Positions 1 through 11,135 of a stretch of 64,000 nucleotides of DNA are shown here, in pieces. Below the pieces are notes generated by a model, which ran no database searches, was not told the origin of the DNA, and saw only the letters and a program-made list of their open reading frames with translations. The position numbers and the translations under genes are program-made. Source of the DNA: Epiperipatus broadwayi (taxonomy: Eukaryota; Onychophora; Udeonychophora; Euonychophora; Peripatidae); NCBI GenBank assembly GCA_028023455.1, contig JAQFVV010000153.1, positions 310,001-374,000 of the forward strand, written 5' to 3'. Each line of letters begins with the position of its first letter. Within the stretch, counting starts at the first letter, position 1.

Positions 1-1230
1 AAAGAAACCTTAAGCTAATTTTTTTGTGAAAATTGTATTCCAGACAGTAAATAATAAAAAAGCAGTTACACGCAATGGATTATAAATAAGTAGCCCAATC
101 TGCTTTTTATTTTGAGATATGTAATCACAGTAATTTATTTTTATACTTATTAGCGAGAATTTAAAAATTATGTATCTGAAAATAATTTAAATATAAATAT
201 TTTTCTTTTATATTTGGAACAGACGTAATTTGGAAAATACATTGAGTTTTAAATCTATTAATTCCACACATTTTAATAAAAAAAATTCATTATTCACTTA
301 TCACACATCAATTAAAATCCTTATTTTTTATTTTACACAGTATGAATCCTCCCTTACCAGTGAGCAAATTGCACCATATTACAAATTATGCAATCTGCAC
401 ATATACACGTTTGACCATTCTAGATTAACCTGTGTTATTTAGCCTTTAGCTAATACTAGCTATATAGCCCTTTAAGTGACAGTACTGATTGGCTAGATAG
501 GTAGTCTAAAAGCCAACCATCTGAAAAAAAAAATTATAAGGCTTTTTGGGACCTAAAAAAAAATCACGGTTTGCCTAATCAGACTTGAAGTGTAGGAAGC
601 TCAAGTATTATGACCCCTCATAATTTATTTTATTGTTTTTTTTAATTAATGAAATTGTCATTGTTTTAAAACTTATGCATAAACATGCTCAGAATTTTGT
701 AGATTAAAATATATTAGGTAAATATGTGAGATTTCTTTCTACTTTACATATGCTTATTATTTACAAAATCAAAAAAAAAAAAAAATGATTTTCTTTTTTT
801 TCTTTCCTGATTTTAATATTGAATGTTTAAAATTCAAAAATAAAAATTGTTGAAGCATTTAATACAATTTGGTGATATCTGTTCTAAATTATATAGTTGG
901 ACATTGAGTTTAAGATCATAGATTTTAAAACATTCAAGATTTGATTTGAATTGCATAATAGGGTTAAACATATTATTGGGTGGATCAGTGCGTCCATTCA
1001 TTTTACCTGACAGGAAGTTTTAACTAAATATTAATTGTCAGATTGTGATAATATCATCTTTTGATATCCATTCATTAAATTATTACTTATATAATGACTG
1101 TAAATAAAAACAAATATTATTTTGGATCTAAACTTTGGGACAATACTTTTAAAAAGAACATGCTGATTAATCATATAGTTTTAAAAAAAGTGTCTAAAAG
1201 ATTTGTGATGATGACATTTTATTAATAAGT
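1..1230. other. AT-rich DNA, no recognised feature
   Basis: Very AT-rich sequence with short homopolymer runs. The one open frame (230-442) is low complexity and starts at TTG. I see no domain, tRNA-like box or repeat end. Confidence 0.6.
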
Positions 1231-1234
1231 ATAT

Positions 1235-1480
1235 GTTGGATTATTTCCATCATCTACTATTAAATATTAGGTATCTTTAAACTTTATTTAAACTTTTCAA
1301 ATACATTCAACTATTCATAATAACACAGGTTAGTATATAGAACAATGCTTTAAATGAAATTATTCTCCTCACTTCTTCAGGGTTTCTGACTGATCAATTA
1401 CACTACTAGCATAGATATTGAATCTGTATCTTTAGGTTTTTAAATACTAAATTTGATATAATGCTCTAACCACCTAATAT
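1235..1480 (-). mobile_element. Leu-tRNA-like SINE, minus copy, decayed
   Basis: This stretch reads in reverse as the same repeat found at 12101-12415 and 55405-55700. Shared blocks are the 3' tail ending in the TTGAATGTATTTG region, the segment reading ACACAGGTTAGTATATA on this strand, the stretch with CTTCTTCAGG, and a tRNA-like head ending near CTCTAACCA. Several insertions and deletions show it is old. The tRNA identity is inferred from the better copies. Confidence 0.6.
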
Positions 1481-1930
1481 ATTCAGAAAAAGGCAGCAGT
1501 TAGTAAATATTTATCTGAGGGTCCTCCTGATTTCTCCATTTTTTTAAAAATCAAAGTTAATTAGAGGCTTCCTAACATTATGTATAATAATACTGGATTG
1601 ACTTATGGGATTATTCCCATTGTTGTGTGAATAACCTTTGAATTATCTTCTTGGTATCTTTTTCCTCATTCAATATTTAATATTAGATTATGAAACTACT
1701 CCAATATATATTCATATTATTAGTACTTTTAATATGATAATTTAATTACAAAACATTGGCCAAAAGCTTAAAAATTTATTGTTATCAATAAATATTCAAT
1801 ATAATATTAAATTATCACATTCTTATTTTATACAATGATATTGATGTATATAGCAACTGTAAATTTAAACCATTGCTTTAAAACTTCAGCATGTATGTTT
1901 CTCAAACTTTAATACATTTATTTTCTCTGA

Positions 1931-2185
1931 TTGATAGCTTTGCACATCATTTCAGTGTATTTTCTTATATCCTTATCTTTTATATGGCGTCTTTACATTT
2001 TCCTATTACTGTTATCTCTTTTTCCAAATATTGCTATATTAAATTCATTTCAGTTCTTTAATTTTTTTAGTGATATCAGTAATACTTGTTTGTTCTCTCA
2101 GTCTTGTGTTTTGCTTTTGATCCTCCATCTTATTTCTAACATACACCACTACATATTGCTCTTCTATGAAGTGTCATATGTCTGA
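1931..2185 (-). pseudogene. RTE-like LINE 3' end, decayed
   Basis: Read on the minus strand, this region resembles the C-terminal tail of RTE-type reverse transcriptase proteins: an M-L-x-I-R-like start, then a REQT-type segment, then a run of KK-LK residues (KKLKN). The same segment is found in reverse at 61244-61470, where the nucleotide match is visible (TCAGTAATA, then CATACACC(A)CTACATATT). Several stops and frameshifts remain. The 84-residue open frame on the plus strand is an antisense shadow of this remnant. Confidence 0.55.
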
Positions 2186-2189
2186 GATT

Positions 2190-2650
2190 TATAAGTTAAC
2201 ACTTTGTGGTAGATATTTATAAAATAATGATAGTACTTGTGTTAGAGCTGGGTATATAAATATGTATAATTAATAAAGTTAACCACAAATAATCTGTAAG
2301 GATAAAATTATTTTTATATATTTTTATAAAGATAACAAATTTGATTTAAAAAAATATATTTATACAAATACATTATTAGAATTAATACAAATAATAAGTT
2401 TTAGTCAATGTTTTTATTATTATTTATTATCAGTTCTATAATAGATATTTATTTATTTCTATTGCAATTTTTTGGGGGATGTAATGGTAAGCTTATTCTC
2501 CATCTCTTTATGCATAATTCTTGAAGATAAGATATTACTGAACAAGACTAATCAAGTGTTATATGTAGTGGTTGTCCTTCCTTGCTTCTAATTATAAATT
2601 CAAATAATCATTTACCATCAGATATTGGAGGTATAGTTATATTTGTTATA
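2190..2650. other. AT-rich DNA, no recognised feature
   Basis: Simple AT-rich sequence with TTTTTATATA and TTATTATTATT stretches. Nothing supports a gene here. Confidence 0.6.
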
Positions 2651-2651
2651 T

Positions 2652-2787
2652 ATTTGAAATACATGCACTCTTCACATACATGGAGCCTAATTATAAATAT
2701 AGGAGATTTGAACTGAGTTCAAATCCCCTATATTTACAATTAGTCTCCAGATATATGAAGAGTACCTGTATTTCAAATATTTACACA
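2652..2787. repeat. Palindrome at the edge of a hammerhead repeat
   Basis: The arms TTTGAAATACATGCACTCTTC and its near reverse complement (GAAGAGTACCTGTATTTCAAA) enclose a second complementary pair around GGAGATTTGAACTGAGTTC. The right arm is the start of the hammerhead repeat unit and the left arm is a short inverted copy of it. Similar fold-back edges occur at 29672-29915 and 30432-30690. Confidence 0.75.
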
Positions 2788-3205
2788 TTAAGCCTGGATC
2801 CTATCCATCCCTCTTCTATGTATTTAAATGGATAATGCCCTATACATGAAGGGTCAGAATGACTTGAGGTCAACATGGACATGGCAATAATATTAACATC
2901 AGCATGGGATTTGGGCTTTTCATCATCAAATTTTAATGATATGGATGGCTGAAGAGTTGGAGGTTGGTGTGGATTGAAGCCTGCCCATTAAAGTATTTAG
3001 ATTTGCTATCTTAATATAAACCGAACACTGATTATATATATATACACGTGGAAGATGATAATCTGGAACAACTGATGAATGCTGGTTTAGCATGAAATAT
3101 GTATAGTGGTGATTGTTTATCTTTTCTGAGTGCATGTGATCATGTGTATCAGTGGTATGAGATAGTATGAATAATTGAAGGGTGCTTGAAAGGCTGAATT
3201 ATATT
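2714..3205 (+). repeat. Hammerhead-bearing repeat unit, copy A
   Basis: A unit of about 480 bp that aligns by eye with the copies at 50743-51340 and 59165-59670. It begins with GTTCAAATCCCCTATATT, continues through the shared blocks ATGAAGGGTCA, ATGGATGGCTGAAGAGTTGG and TATCTTAATATAAA, then the hammerhead at 3051-3118, and ends with CTTGAAAGGCTGAATT. The last bases repeat the junction that opens the unit (CTGAGTTCAAAT), so the copy spans slightly more than one monomer, as expected for a tandem or circular intermediate. Confidence 0.75.
3051..3118 (+). ncRNA. Type I hammerhead ribozyme, copy A, core intact
   Basis: CTGATGA at 3072-3078 and GAAA at 3094-3097 are both intact. They enclose a stem II of five pairs (ATGCT with AGCAT) and a GGTTT loop. 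Compared with copy K at 60758, the pair next to the core is A-T instead of G-C, so both partners changed together. The outer half of stem I (GATAATC with GATTGTT, with wobbles) forms. The inner half is weakened by mismatches at the positions that are TTGG/CCAA in copy K. The predicted cleavage site lies after the A at 3105-3108. Activity is uncertain because of the weak inner stem I. Confidence 0.65.
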
Positions 3206-3260
3206 AGTTATAATAATAAAAAATCATACATAATAATTATACAAAAAAAAGTATTTTTCA

Positions 3261-3901
3261 GCACATGGTTTAGTACCTTTTTCAAATGTTAGTAATATAT
3301 TTTAACATTAGCAATTTTGCATATATAACACAATCTAGTGTTCTATAATGGAAGCAAAATAACAATAACAAAATTAAACATCAGTAAAATGGAATAAAAC
3401 CTTCATACAGAGATCCAATATAACTTCAAAGAATTGACTACATAACATAATAATATACAAAATAAGCAATACATACATTATATAATTTTATACACATTAT
3501 CTTATATAATTTTCCATTCCTTTTCAATTAACCATTTGTTAACTAAACTTATTGAAGCTTTGTTAACAATTGGTCGTTTGGAAATGAATGGAAAATTATG
3601 TAAGATAATATATATAAAGTTATATAATATAAGTAACAAAATGGAAATTTATATAAGATAATATATATGAAGTTGTATAATGTATGTATTATTTATTTTG
3701 TATATTGTTATGTTATATAGTCAATTCTTTAAAATTATATTGGATCTCTGAAGGTTTTTTTTTCTATTTTACTAATGTTTTATTTTGTTACTGTAGATAT
3801 TTTAATTCCATTATGGAATACTAGATGGTGTTATATATGCATACAAATCATTAACATTAAAGAAGAGAATTAACATTTGGAAAGGGAACTAAACCATGTG
3901 C
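3261..3901. repeat. Fold-back element, about 640 bp
   Basis: Terminal inverted repeats GCACATGGTTTAGTACC and GGGAACTAAACCATGTGC. The complementarity continues inward through the blocks CATATATAACACAATCTAG/CTAGATGGTGTTATATATG and ATTATCTTATATAATTTTCC, to a centre near 3560. The arms are roughly 300 bp with many small differences. I found no protein code and cannot assign a transposon superfamily. Confidence 0.75.
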
Positions 3902-4182
3902 CTAAAAAGGCTTTTTATGTATATTTTTTTATGTATAAGGTGAACCATAAACTTGAAACCAATTGGTCTGGGGATAAAAGTTTTTTGGATAGAGATTTTA
4001 AATATTTTCTCTTACTGCACTTATCAATTAAGAACTTGTTTGAGCTATTGACATGCTCTCTGTATTACATTTTTGTAACTACAAGCTTATAAAAGCAATG
4101 TCACATAATATATGACTTGCTTTATTGATAATTATATAACTGTTAATATTATGTTTAATGTTTTCATGATTGTATGATGTAG

Positions 4183-4658
4183 ATAAATGATTTTTTGGGT
4201 AAAACCATGTGATATTTTTTTATTATATACCAATATTTTGATGAACTAGCTCTTGAAAGAAAATTTGTTCGATCTCAAACTGTAACCTGATTGAGTGTGA
4301 GATGAAGCATGAGAATCAGTTTGAAATAGTTTAGTATTTAGAATATGAGGTTTATCCAAATGTATATTTCTTTTAGTTTTATCACCCATTAATTTAAAGT
4401 CAATATTGACTTTAAATTAATGAGTGGTAAAACTATTGACTTTAAATTAATAGGTGGTAAAACCAAGAGAAATATATATTTTGATAAACCTCATATTCTA
4501 AACACTAAACTATTTCAAACTGATTTTCATTCTTCATCTCGGACTCAGTCATGTTACAGTTTGAGATCGAACAAATTTTCTTTCAAGAGTTTACCATGAC
4601 AATGGCGATGCTAGTTCATCAAAATATTGGTATATAATTTACCCAAAAAATCATTTAT
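4183..4658. repeat. Fold-back element, about 475 bp
   Basis: The outer arms ATAAATGATTTTTTGGGT and ACCCAAAAAATCATTTAT are exact reverse complements. Pairing continues through CCAATATTTTGATGAACTAG and the ATTTGTTCGATCTCAAACTG block. A segment of about 30 bp (ATTGACTTTAAATTAAT plus GGTGGTAAAAC) is duplicated near the centre, and the right arm carries an extra 22 bp or so (TACCATGACAATGGCGATGC). Non-coding; family unknown. Confidence 0.8.
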
Positions 4659-4659
4659 T

Positions 4660-5780
4660 TATATAAATGTTATATATATATTATAAATAAATACCAAAGA
4701 CCAGAATAATGGATTTAATTAATTTCCATTTTTGAAGATATATTACTATGAGTTAACTATCTAAAAATAAAAATAAATTTATTTAGAACTTTAAATTTTT
4801 TAAAACATTTTGCCCTGATTCAATTCACAAATCATGTTTGGCAGGTGGATGAAAGCACTAAAAATGAACACATTTTTCAGTTATACAATATAGATAAAGA
4901 ATCATATTATGGCATTTAAGTAATAATTAATCACTCTAGAGGTCATGTGACATGTGAATGCTAGAAGTAATGGAGTACATTTCAATTAAGAACTTTTCAT
5001 TCTGAGGTTCATTAACATTAATATTATTCTACCATTAACCTTTCACTGATAGTGGTTTTCACTTTGTATAGAGTATCTCAAAACCAGTTAAACATTATAT
5101 ATTATTTATTAATGTATTTTTTTCCTTTTTTTCTAATAAAATCACAATAGGCAAACTTTTCTAATGGTGGCTTCTATTCTTGTTTCCATGGAACTAAATT
5201 TGTAAGAGAATGAAAAAATGCAGAATATTATTACAGAAGAATATTTCTGATTCTAAATCACAAACAGTAAGTGACTCTTAAGATGTTAAAGCAGCTCTTA
5301 TATTTCTTAATTTATTTTAACTTCAGTGTAGAGGAATTCTTATTCTAGAATGATCAAGATTTTATGGGAATATGTTGTAACTTATTTACTTTATACTTAC
5401 TTTTATGAGATTTTGTATCATTGTCTTTCAATTTTTTAATAAAAATTTGTTACTTCAGAAGCATCAAATACTATTGGCTTTTAGATGCATACTTCCAACA
5501 ACTTTAATTTTATTTATGATTTAGTAATTAATAGTAAATACAGATATATGGTTATTTATTAAGTAGTATGTAAAAATAATAATAAGTTGACAACCAGTTC
5601 TTTACAATTCATGAACTTTAGAAATTCCTGTCTTCTGTTAATTTCCAAAGCTGTACAGGTTGAACTGAAGTACTGCACTAACAGCTGTTGCAAATCTAAG
5701 TATGGCTGTCTATTCCAGAGTTTTTTTTACGATTTTCTTTAAAATATGCAATTTAAATTATTTCTAAAAAATCTTCTAAA
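4660..5780. other. AT-rich DNA, no recognised feature
   Basis: No tRNA-like boxes, ORF domains or repeat ends were seen here. Confidence 0.5.
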
Positions 5781-5787
5781 TACTTTC

Positions 5788-5893
5788 TACAACAATCAAC
5801 ACTTAGAAAATTCCAATATCAATAACAGTCAACAATTTCAAACTGTTAGGCAACCTCCTTTTAACAATAAAAGTGGAATCCCACAAACTCATT
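5788..5893 (+). repeat. Dispersed repeat shared with 27047-27150
   Basis: Shares the blocks CAACACTTAGA, AATATCAATAACA.TCAA and AAACTGTT..CAA, then AATAAA.GTGGAA, with the segment at 27047-27150 in the same orientation. It has no coding capacity and its class is unknown. Confidence 0.6.
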
Positions 5894-5904
5894 TAGCCTA
5901 GAAC

Positions 5905-5939
<35 letters not shown>

Positions 5940-6204
5940 CTTTTGAAATTTGAATTGGAAGATTATGGACTTCACTATATTTGCGTATTCAAGTGACAAT
6001 AACAAAGCAAATGTAATCTGTATTCCAATAAATATTTCCTTAATAAAAAAATAAAAACAACAAAGTAAATATAAATAAGTAAAATTGGTTGTAAAATTAA
6101 ATGAAAATTTTAATAATATATTGTAATTCAATTTTATATTTTTAAGTTTGCAGTGCTTTTTATTTTTATTTCTTAAAGTTTTGATGATTAATAATCTTTT
6201 TTAA

Positions 6205-6300
6205 TGTTGGTGGCTTTGTGGTTAGTATAGCTACCTTACAAGCAGCTGGCCCAGGTTCGCTTCCCGGTCAACACTATGACATATGAAAGAAAAAAAAAAA
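6205..6300 (+). mobile_element. Val-tRNA-derived SINE
   Basis: The head resembles a tRNA gene. An A box-like TGTGGTTAGTATAGC is followed by an anticodon-arm-like CTACCTTACAAGCAG (the loop is consistent with UAC, valine), then a B box-like GGTTCGCTTCC. A body follows (ACACTATGACATATGAAAG) and the copy ends in an A run. Related copies lie on the minus strand at 22459-22560 and 35787-35893. The missing acceptor pairing and the attached body show it is a SINE and not a working tRNA gene. Confidence 0.8.
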
Positions 6301-6304
6301 ACTA

Positions 6305-7020
6305 GGAAAAAAATATTAATAGAAGTTTGCTAGCAATCAAAACTGAAGAAACATTAATAGTAAGTAAAGATATTGTAAATTTAAAAGTGGGAAAATTAAA
6401 ATATTTTTATATAGTAACCAATGCAAAAAATGAGTATATATATTGTAGAAATTTTAATAATATTAATGTGAGTGATTAACAGAATATCAATAAGTATTAT
6501 GAAAAACATTGTTAATAAAATCAAAATGAAAAATATTATTTTTTATTATGAAATTTGTTTGTTATTAAAGGATATATTGATTGCTTAACTCTGGAAATTG
6601 CAGCTGATCTGAGAAATACAAACAAAGTCTTTTCTTAAATGTTATTACATATGTCAGGTGTATAGGTTCAAGGTCATAATTAGCTGAATATATGTGACTA
6701 ATGTTATAAATTTTAGATATATTGTGAACTTTGATGTTGATGTATCTATGAAAAGTATTTATGCCTTGAACATAGCAGTACTGTTTGCAAAGACTATTAG
6801 AAATATTTTATGAAGCCAACTTTCAAGATTCTGATTAATTAATATGAAAGACATTTTTTAATTTTATTTTTTAACAATATTTATGTTTTCATCATTTGAA
6901 AAGAACATTTTTTACTCTTTATGTTTTTTATACATTTTTGTTAATTTTTAGATTGTAACTGAAAGTAAAAAAATAAAAAGTCATATATTTTATTACATAA
7001 ATATAATAAATGTAAATTTA
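6305..7020. other. AT-rich DNA, no recognised feature
   Basis: No gene, repeat end or structured element was recognised. Confidence 0.5.
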
Positions 7021-7027
7021 CAGTATT

Positions 7028-7090
7028 TCATGGTCTGGCAGTGTTAGTAGAATACCTGACTTTGAATCGGGAGCAGGCTCAAAGTTTTTT
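7028..7090 (+). mobile_element. Gln-tRNA-like SINE head
   Basis: The stretch with TGGTCTGGCAGTGTTAGTA (A box-like) and CCTGACTTTGAATCGGG (anticodon arm of the Gln-UUG type) followed by AGGCTCAAAG looks like a decayed tRNA-Gln sequence, and a T run follows. The B box is poor (GGCTCAAAG). It is most likely a SINE remnant. A single dead tRNA copy is the alternative. Confidence 0.45.
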
Positions 7091-7952
7091 TATATTAAAC
7101 TCCAACTTATATGTACATGTATATGCTTGTAAAATCTCTCATAATGCAGGAATTTATTTGTGTGACATTACAAAGACTGAGATTTTTTCCATGTAAGCAG
7201 TATCAGTTGTGGTGCTTGCCATTTTGGCCCTCAAAATTCCTTTGAACTCCCAAACAGTAATGCCATATGCCTTTTTTTAGTACACATAAGTAATGAATCT
7301 ATTTCTTGGATGTATATGATATTTTTGATAATGACCTCCACGAAGTTAAGTAATCTAATTTATTTATTTCATAAAAGATTGCATGAAAAGTCTAATACAA
7401 TGTGGGCACTAAAGTAGGGTGTATGATAAAACAGTTTTATTTAAATGATTATATTGAGATTTTTTTTTAATTCAACTACATTATTTGAAATAAAATTCAA
7501 TATTTTTTAGTTCAAAACTTAGCCTCATGTATTGATTTATTATTCAGGGCAGTAATCTAACCACTTTCTTTTATGTTCTCATTATATATAAAATTGTTTC
7601 AATATATAAAGTAGGAGAATAAAAATGATTTTTCTTACAATATACTTTTATATCTTCTTTTTTTGTAAAGATTGGTGACAAAATGAATATTTAAAATATT
7701 TTTTGCCTAATTTTTATTTAATTTTATCATAGATTTGGCAAAAATGAATCTATATTTTTATTTTTTGCAAAACATCTAAAATGTAATTTAATTTTTGATA
7801 TCATCCATAATAAACATAGTATTGAATAATGTTCTCATATTACTTTCAAGATATATATTAAGTACAATAAGTTTTTTTATTTACTCTATCCTACATCTAT
7901 CTTATGTAACAACTTATTATTAATAAATAGTGTATATAGAATAAAGTTATAT

Positions 7953-8095
7953 GAGAGGTGACTTTGGCTAATTGATCAGTACTTGTTCAGCATTAAATGC
8001 AATTTGGAGATCATTTGACTTTTACAGTATCTTTATTCATATGTTTTCAGAAGAATGTGTGGGGGTGTGGAAGTTATTTAATACATTTATAAAAG
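7953..8095 (+). repeat. Hammerhead repeat, copy L (subfamily of 60745-60885)
   Basis: Matches the intact copy at 60745-60885 over at least 130 bp: GTTCAGCA, then AAATGCA.TTTGG, then TCATTTG.CTTTTA, TATCTTTATT.ATATG and TGTGG.GGTGT. The hammerhead core is destroyed: CTGATGAG has become TTGATCAG, and the junction CACGAAA reads CATTAAA. So two copies define a second subfamily, whose sequence downstream of the ribozyme differs from that of the 480-bp units. Confidence 0.7.
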
Positions 8096-8185
8096 ATATT
8101 ATATATATAGGAAAGAAAAATGTGAATAAATTCATATGTATATGTTTAATTTTAAAAAAGTCAGATATTGTAAACTTTAACTGAA

Positions 8186-8565
8186 CTTACAAAAAAAAAA
8201 AAAGTCAAGTCAGATATCACATGACTTAATTTAATAAATCTTGTGTTTACAAATGTTATATATAGAGCTTGCAAAACAAACTCTTAACAAGCTATTAATA
8301 TATGGTGTATCTGAACTTAGTTCAGTTCCATATGGTTATTTAAGTTAGATAGCTGGATTGGAATACATATGGATGTCTGAAAATTTCAGAGTTTCTACTT
8401 AATAGTTATACATTAGATAAAGTGCTGGGCTTGTTTTGGTATTTTTAATCTAATGATTGAATATCCTAGCACCTCACTGAGAATGCCAGTAGCAGAAATC
8501 GGTCTGAGGTTGGGGGTATTCTACAAAGCTTGTTAAGAGTTTGTTTTGTGAGCTCTATATATAAC
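8186..8565. mobile_element. TIR repeat with 12-bp direct repeats, copy 1
   Basis: The inner fold-back (GTTATATATAGAGCTTGCAA and its complement GTGAGCTCTATATATAAC) runs 8255-8565. A shared leader, AAAGTCAAGTCAGATATCAC, precedes it. The whole is flanked by ACTTTAACTGAA at 8174-8185 and 8566-8577, a likely target site duplication. The second copy at 53282-53734 has the same leader and interior and is flanked by its own 11-bp direct repeat. Non-coding. A duplication of 11-12 bp would suit a Mutator-like element or retroposition. I cannot decide between them. Confidence 0.7.
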
Positions 8566-8579
8566 ACTTTAACTGAAGT

Positions 8580-11100
8580 TTAAAGTTTATATCTAAGCTA
8601 GAGACAATTTCTGTTTTAATAAATGATTAATGACAATCATTACTGTGTCAGAGTTGTGGATAGAGTAGGTTTGACACCTGTAAATAAAAAATAATAATCA
8701 TGTGATAAATTTTCAAACCATGCCATTAAATCATTGAAGTGATAAATTGAGCTTAATAATTTCACTCAATTAACTAAAGAGTGATTTCTAATTCCATCAG
8801 TTATTTCAATTATAAGGTAACTATAGATGCTATTGACCTTTTAGCAAAAAAATGGCATCTGCAAAAAAATAACACACCATATGATTTTCCTAGCTTATAT
8901 TTAAAATTTACACAAAAAGCCACAATCCATACTATATCACTTTTTATTAGAACAATTATTGCAGATTTAAAATTTAAAAGACGTATATATAAACCAGATA
9001 TATTATAAACATAAAGATTATGCTTTACTATATACTTACTAAGAAAGATATAAGTTTGATTCTTGATAATATTTTTTAAAAAAAAAAAGTATATCTGAAT
9101 TTGTTTTTGTGTAAATTATCTTAATGTTTACAATGTAAGAAGCTTGCCCTCAGCACAGCTAATTAATATATATTTGTCAAACTGGAGAGTTGATAGCTTT
9201 GTAAAATCATTTCATTTATTAATTTATTGAGCTTTACCTTATTTCCTATAATATTTCTTCATAAGAAGGTTCTACATATTTTCATACATCTTTAAGATAT
9301 TTTTATGCCTGTCTTAATTTTTAATGGTTTATTAGTTATATATATATATATATATGCACAGTGGCAAAGAAGGATTGGTGACTTATGATAAAGATTCTTC
9401 TTAGACATCATTTCAAGCAGTGCAGAAGAATGTAATCATAAACTATTCTTATATTTTGAAAATTTTATAGAGAAAATACAATTTCTCTGATCTCCAACAT
9501 TGAATGCCAACATAATAATAACAATAATAATAATTCAATTTTATTTAAAGTGCAAAACATTAACTAATTATCAATTACACAATTCACATTAAACTGAAAA
9601 GCAAATAAATTATGATTAAATGATATGCTAATAGAGAGGAAAATAATAGATGACAATTAAATACATAAATAAAGAAAAAAGACAAAGAAATAATATATGC
9701 ATATAAATATGAGATTACAATTTTTTAAAAAATAATAATAAATCATGTTTTTGGTAGTGTACCTATAACTACAGAAACTTTAAAGTTTATGTTGTTCTGT
9801 GAAAAAAAAGCTAGATTACATTGACGAAAGGGACTGGTAAGCAAAGGTAGACGGTCCCCATTGCTTATCACTTGTTTTTTGAAAGTAACTGTCATACTGC
9901 CTAGATTATAAGTTTGCCAATAATAGAAAAATTAGCATAGATTATTAAACAATATATGTATTTGTTTTACCAGTTAAAATTGATCCACGAATCTTGTTGC
10001 TGGATTCAAAGCTTAAGGTTTTTACATCCATTCGTAACTGAGAAAAAAAAAAATTTGGTTTACTGAATGAAATTGTTGTCTCAAACCTATTAAGTTGGGC
10101 ACTTATATTTCATGATTATTTACTTAAAGATTTATTTGTGTTTAACGTATTTGTTTATATATACAAAAAATTAATTCATTTCGTAGTAATAAATATTTAT
10201 TATCTTCAAGTAAAATATTTATCAGAGAAACGTTATATTTATTTTGTCAATAATATAAATTATACAGTATTACAGTTGTAGTCTGTGTAGAAAAAAAACG
10301 AACTAATAAAAAACAGTGTTATGTGTAGAGTTACTAACACAAAATTGTATTAGTTTTGCTCAGACAGAATAAATTTCATTTAAATTTTAAACCAACAAAA
10401 ATTTTATTTATTAAGAAATAATTACATTGAAAATAAAAAAAGAACATTTTTTTCTCAAATGAAAAAAAAAGATCTGATTTAAAAGTAAATATTATAGGGA
10501 TATTTATTTGAGTTAATGGATAGACACATCTGCTGGTATAATTTAATTATAAACAGTTTTGAAGTATAAATTTTACTTTCTGTCAAAAGCTTTGACTAAT
10601 CAGTAACTTTCCTTTTGGGAAAATGATAATTAGAATACAAGATTATATTTATTGCTTTATTATGACTTGAACCAAACATTTTATTTCAATTCTTTGTTTC
10701 TTTCTTTTTTAAAATAAGTAAATTTTACTTAAATTATATTGTTTTAATGATCCTATTTAAAACTGATTAGTTAAAAGCAGATTGCTAATTTAGCAAAACT
10801 TATGAACGTATATATACAATCAATCTGTGGAATAGTGATTAGTATAGCCATCTGCCATCTGTATTGCCTAAACTTTGAATCTTGGAGGAATTTGAAAAAG
10901 TTTAAATAGCTGAGAATTTTTAAATAATCTTAGAAATTTTTTCCAGATGTCTAAAGATAATTCAGATAGCTCTTCAGTTATCGAAAATAGATGTTTAGCT
11001 ATTTTCAACTGAAGGATAATTATAGAAAGATATACTTCTAAATATCATCACACTGTAATCAATATGCTTAACAAGTAATATTTTCTCTTTCACTATTACC
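8580..11100. other. AT-rich DNA, no clear gene
   Basis: Mostly unique-looking AT-rich sequence. A short (AT)n lies near 9340. A possible tRNA-like trace at 10826-10885 (AGTGATTAGTATAGCCATC) is too decayed to call. Open frames here are short and low complexity. Confidence 0.5.
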
Positions 11101-11135
11101 CTTTGGCAGAATAGTACTACTCTTTATCCATTTAA

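Noticed and set aside
6205-6300. A working tRNA-Val gene
   Set aside because: No acceptor stem pairing, a SINE body and A tail attached, and related dispersed copies. It is a SINE.
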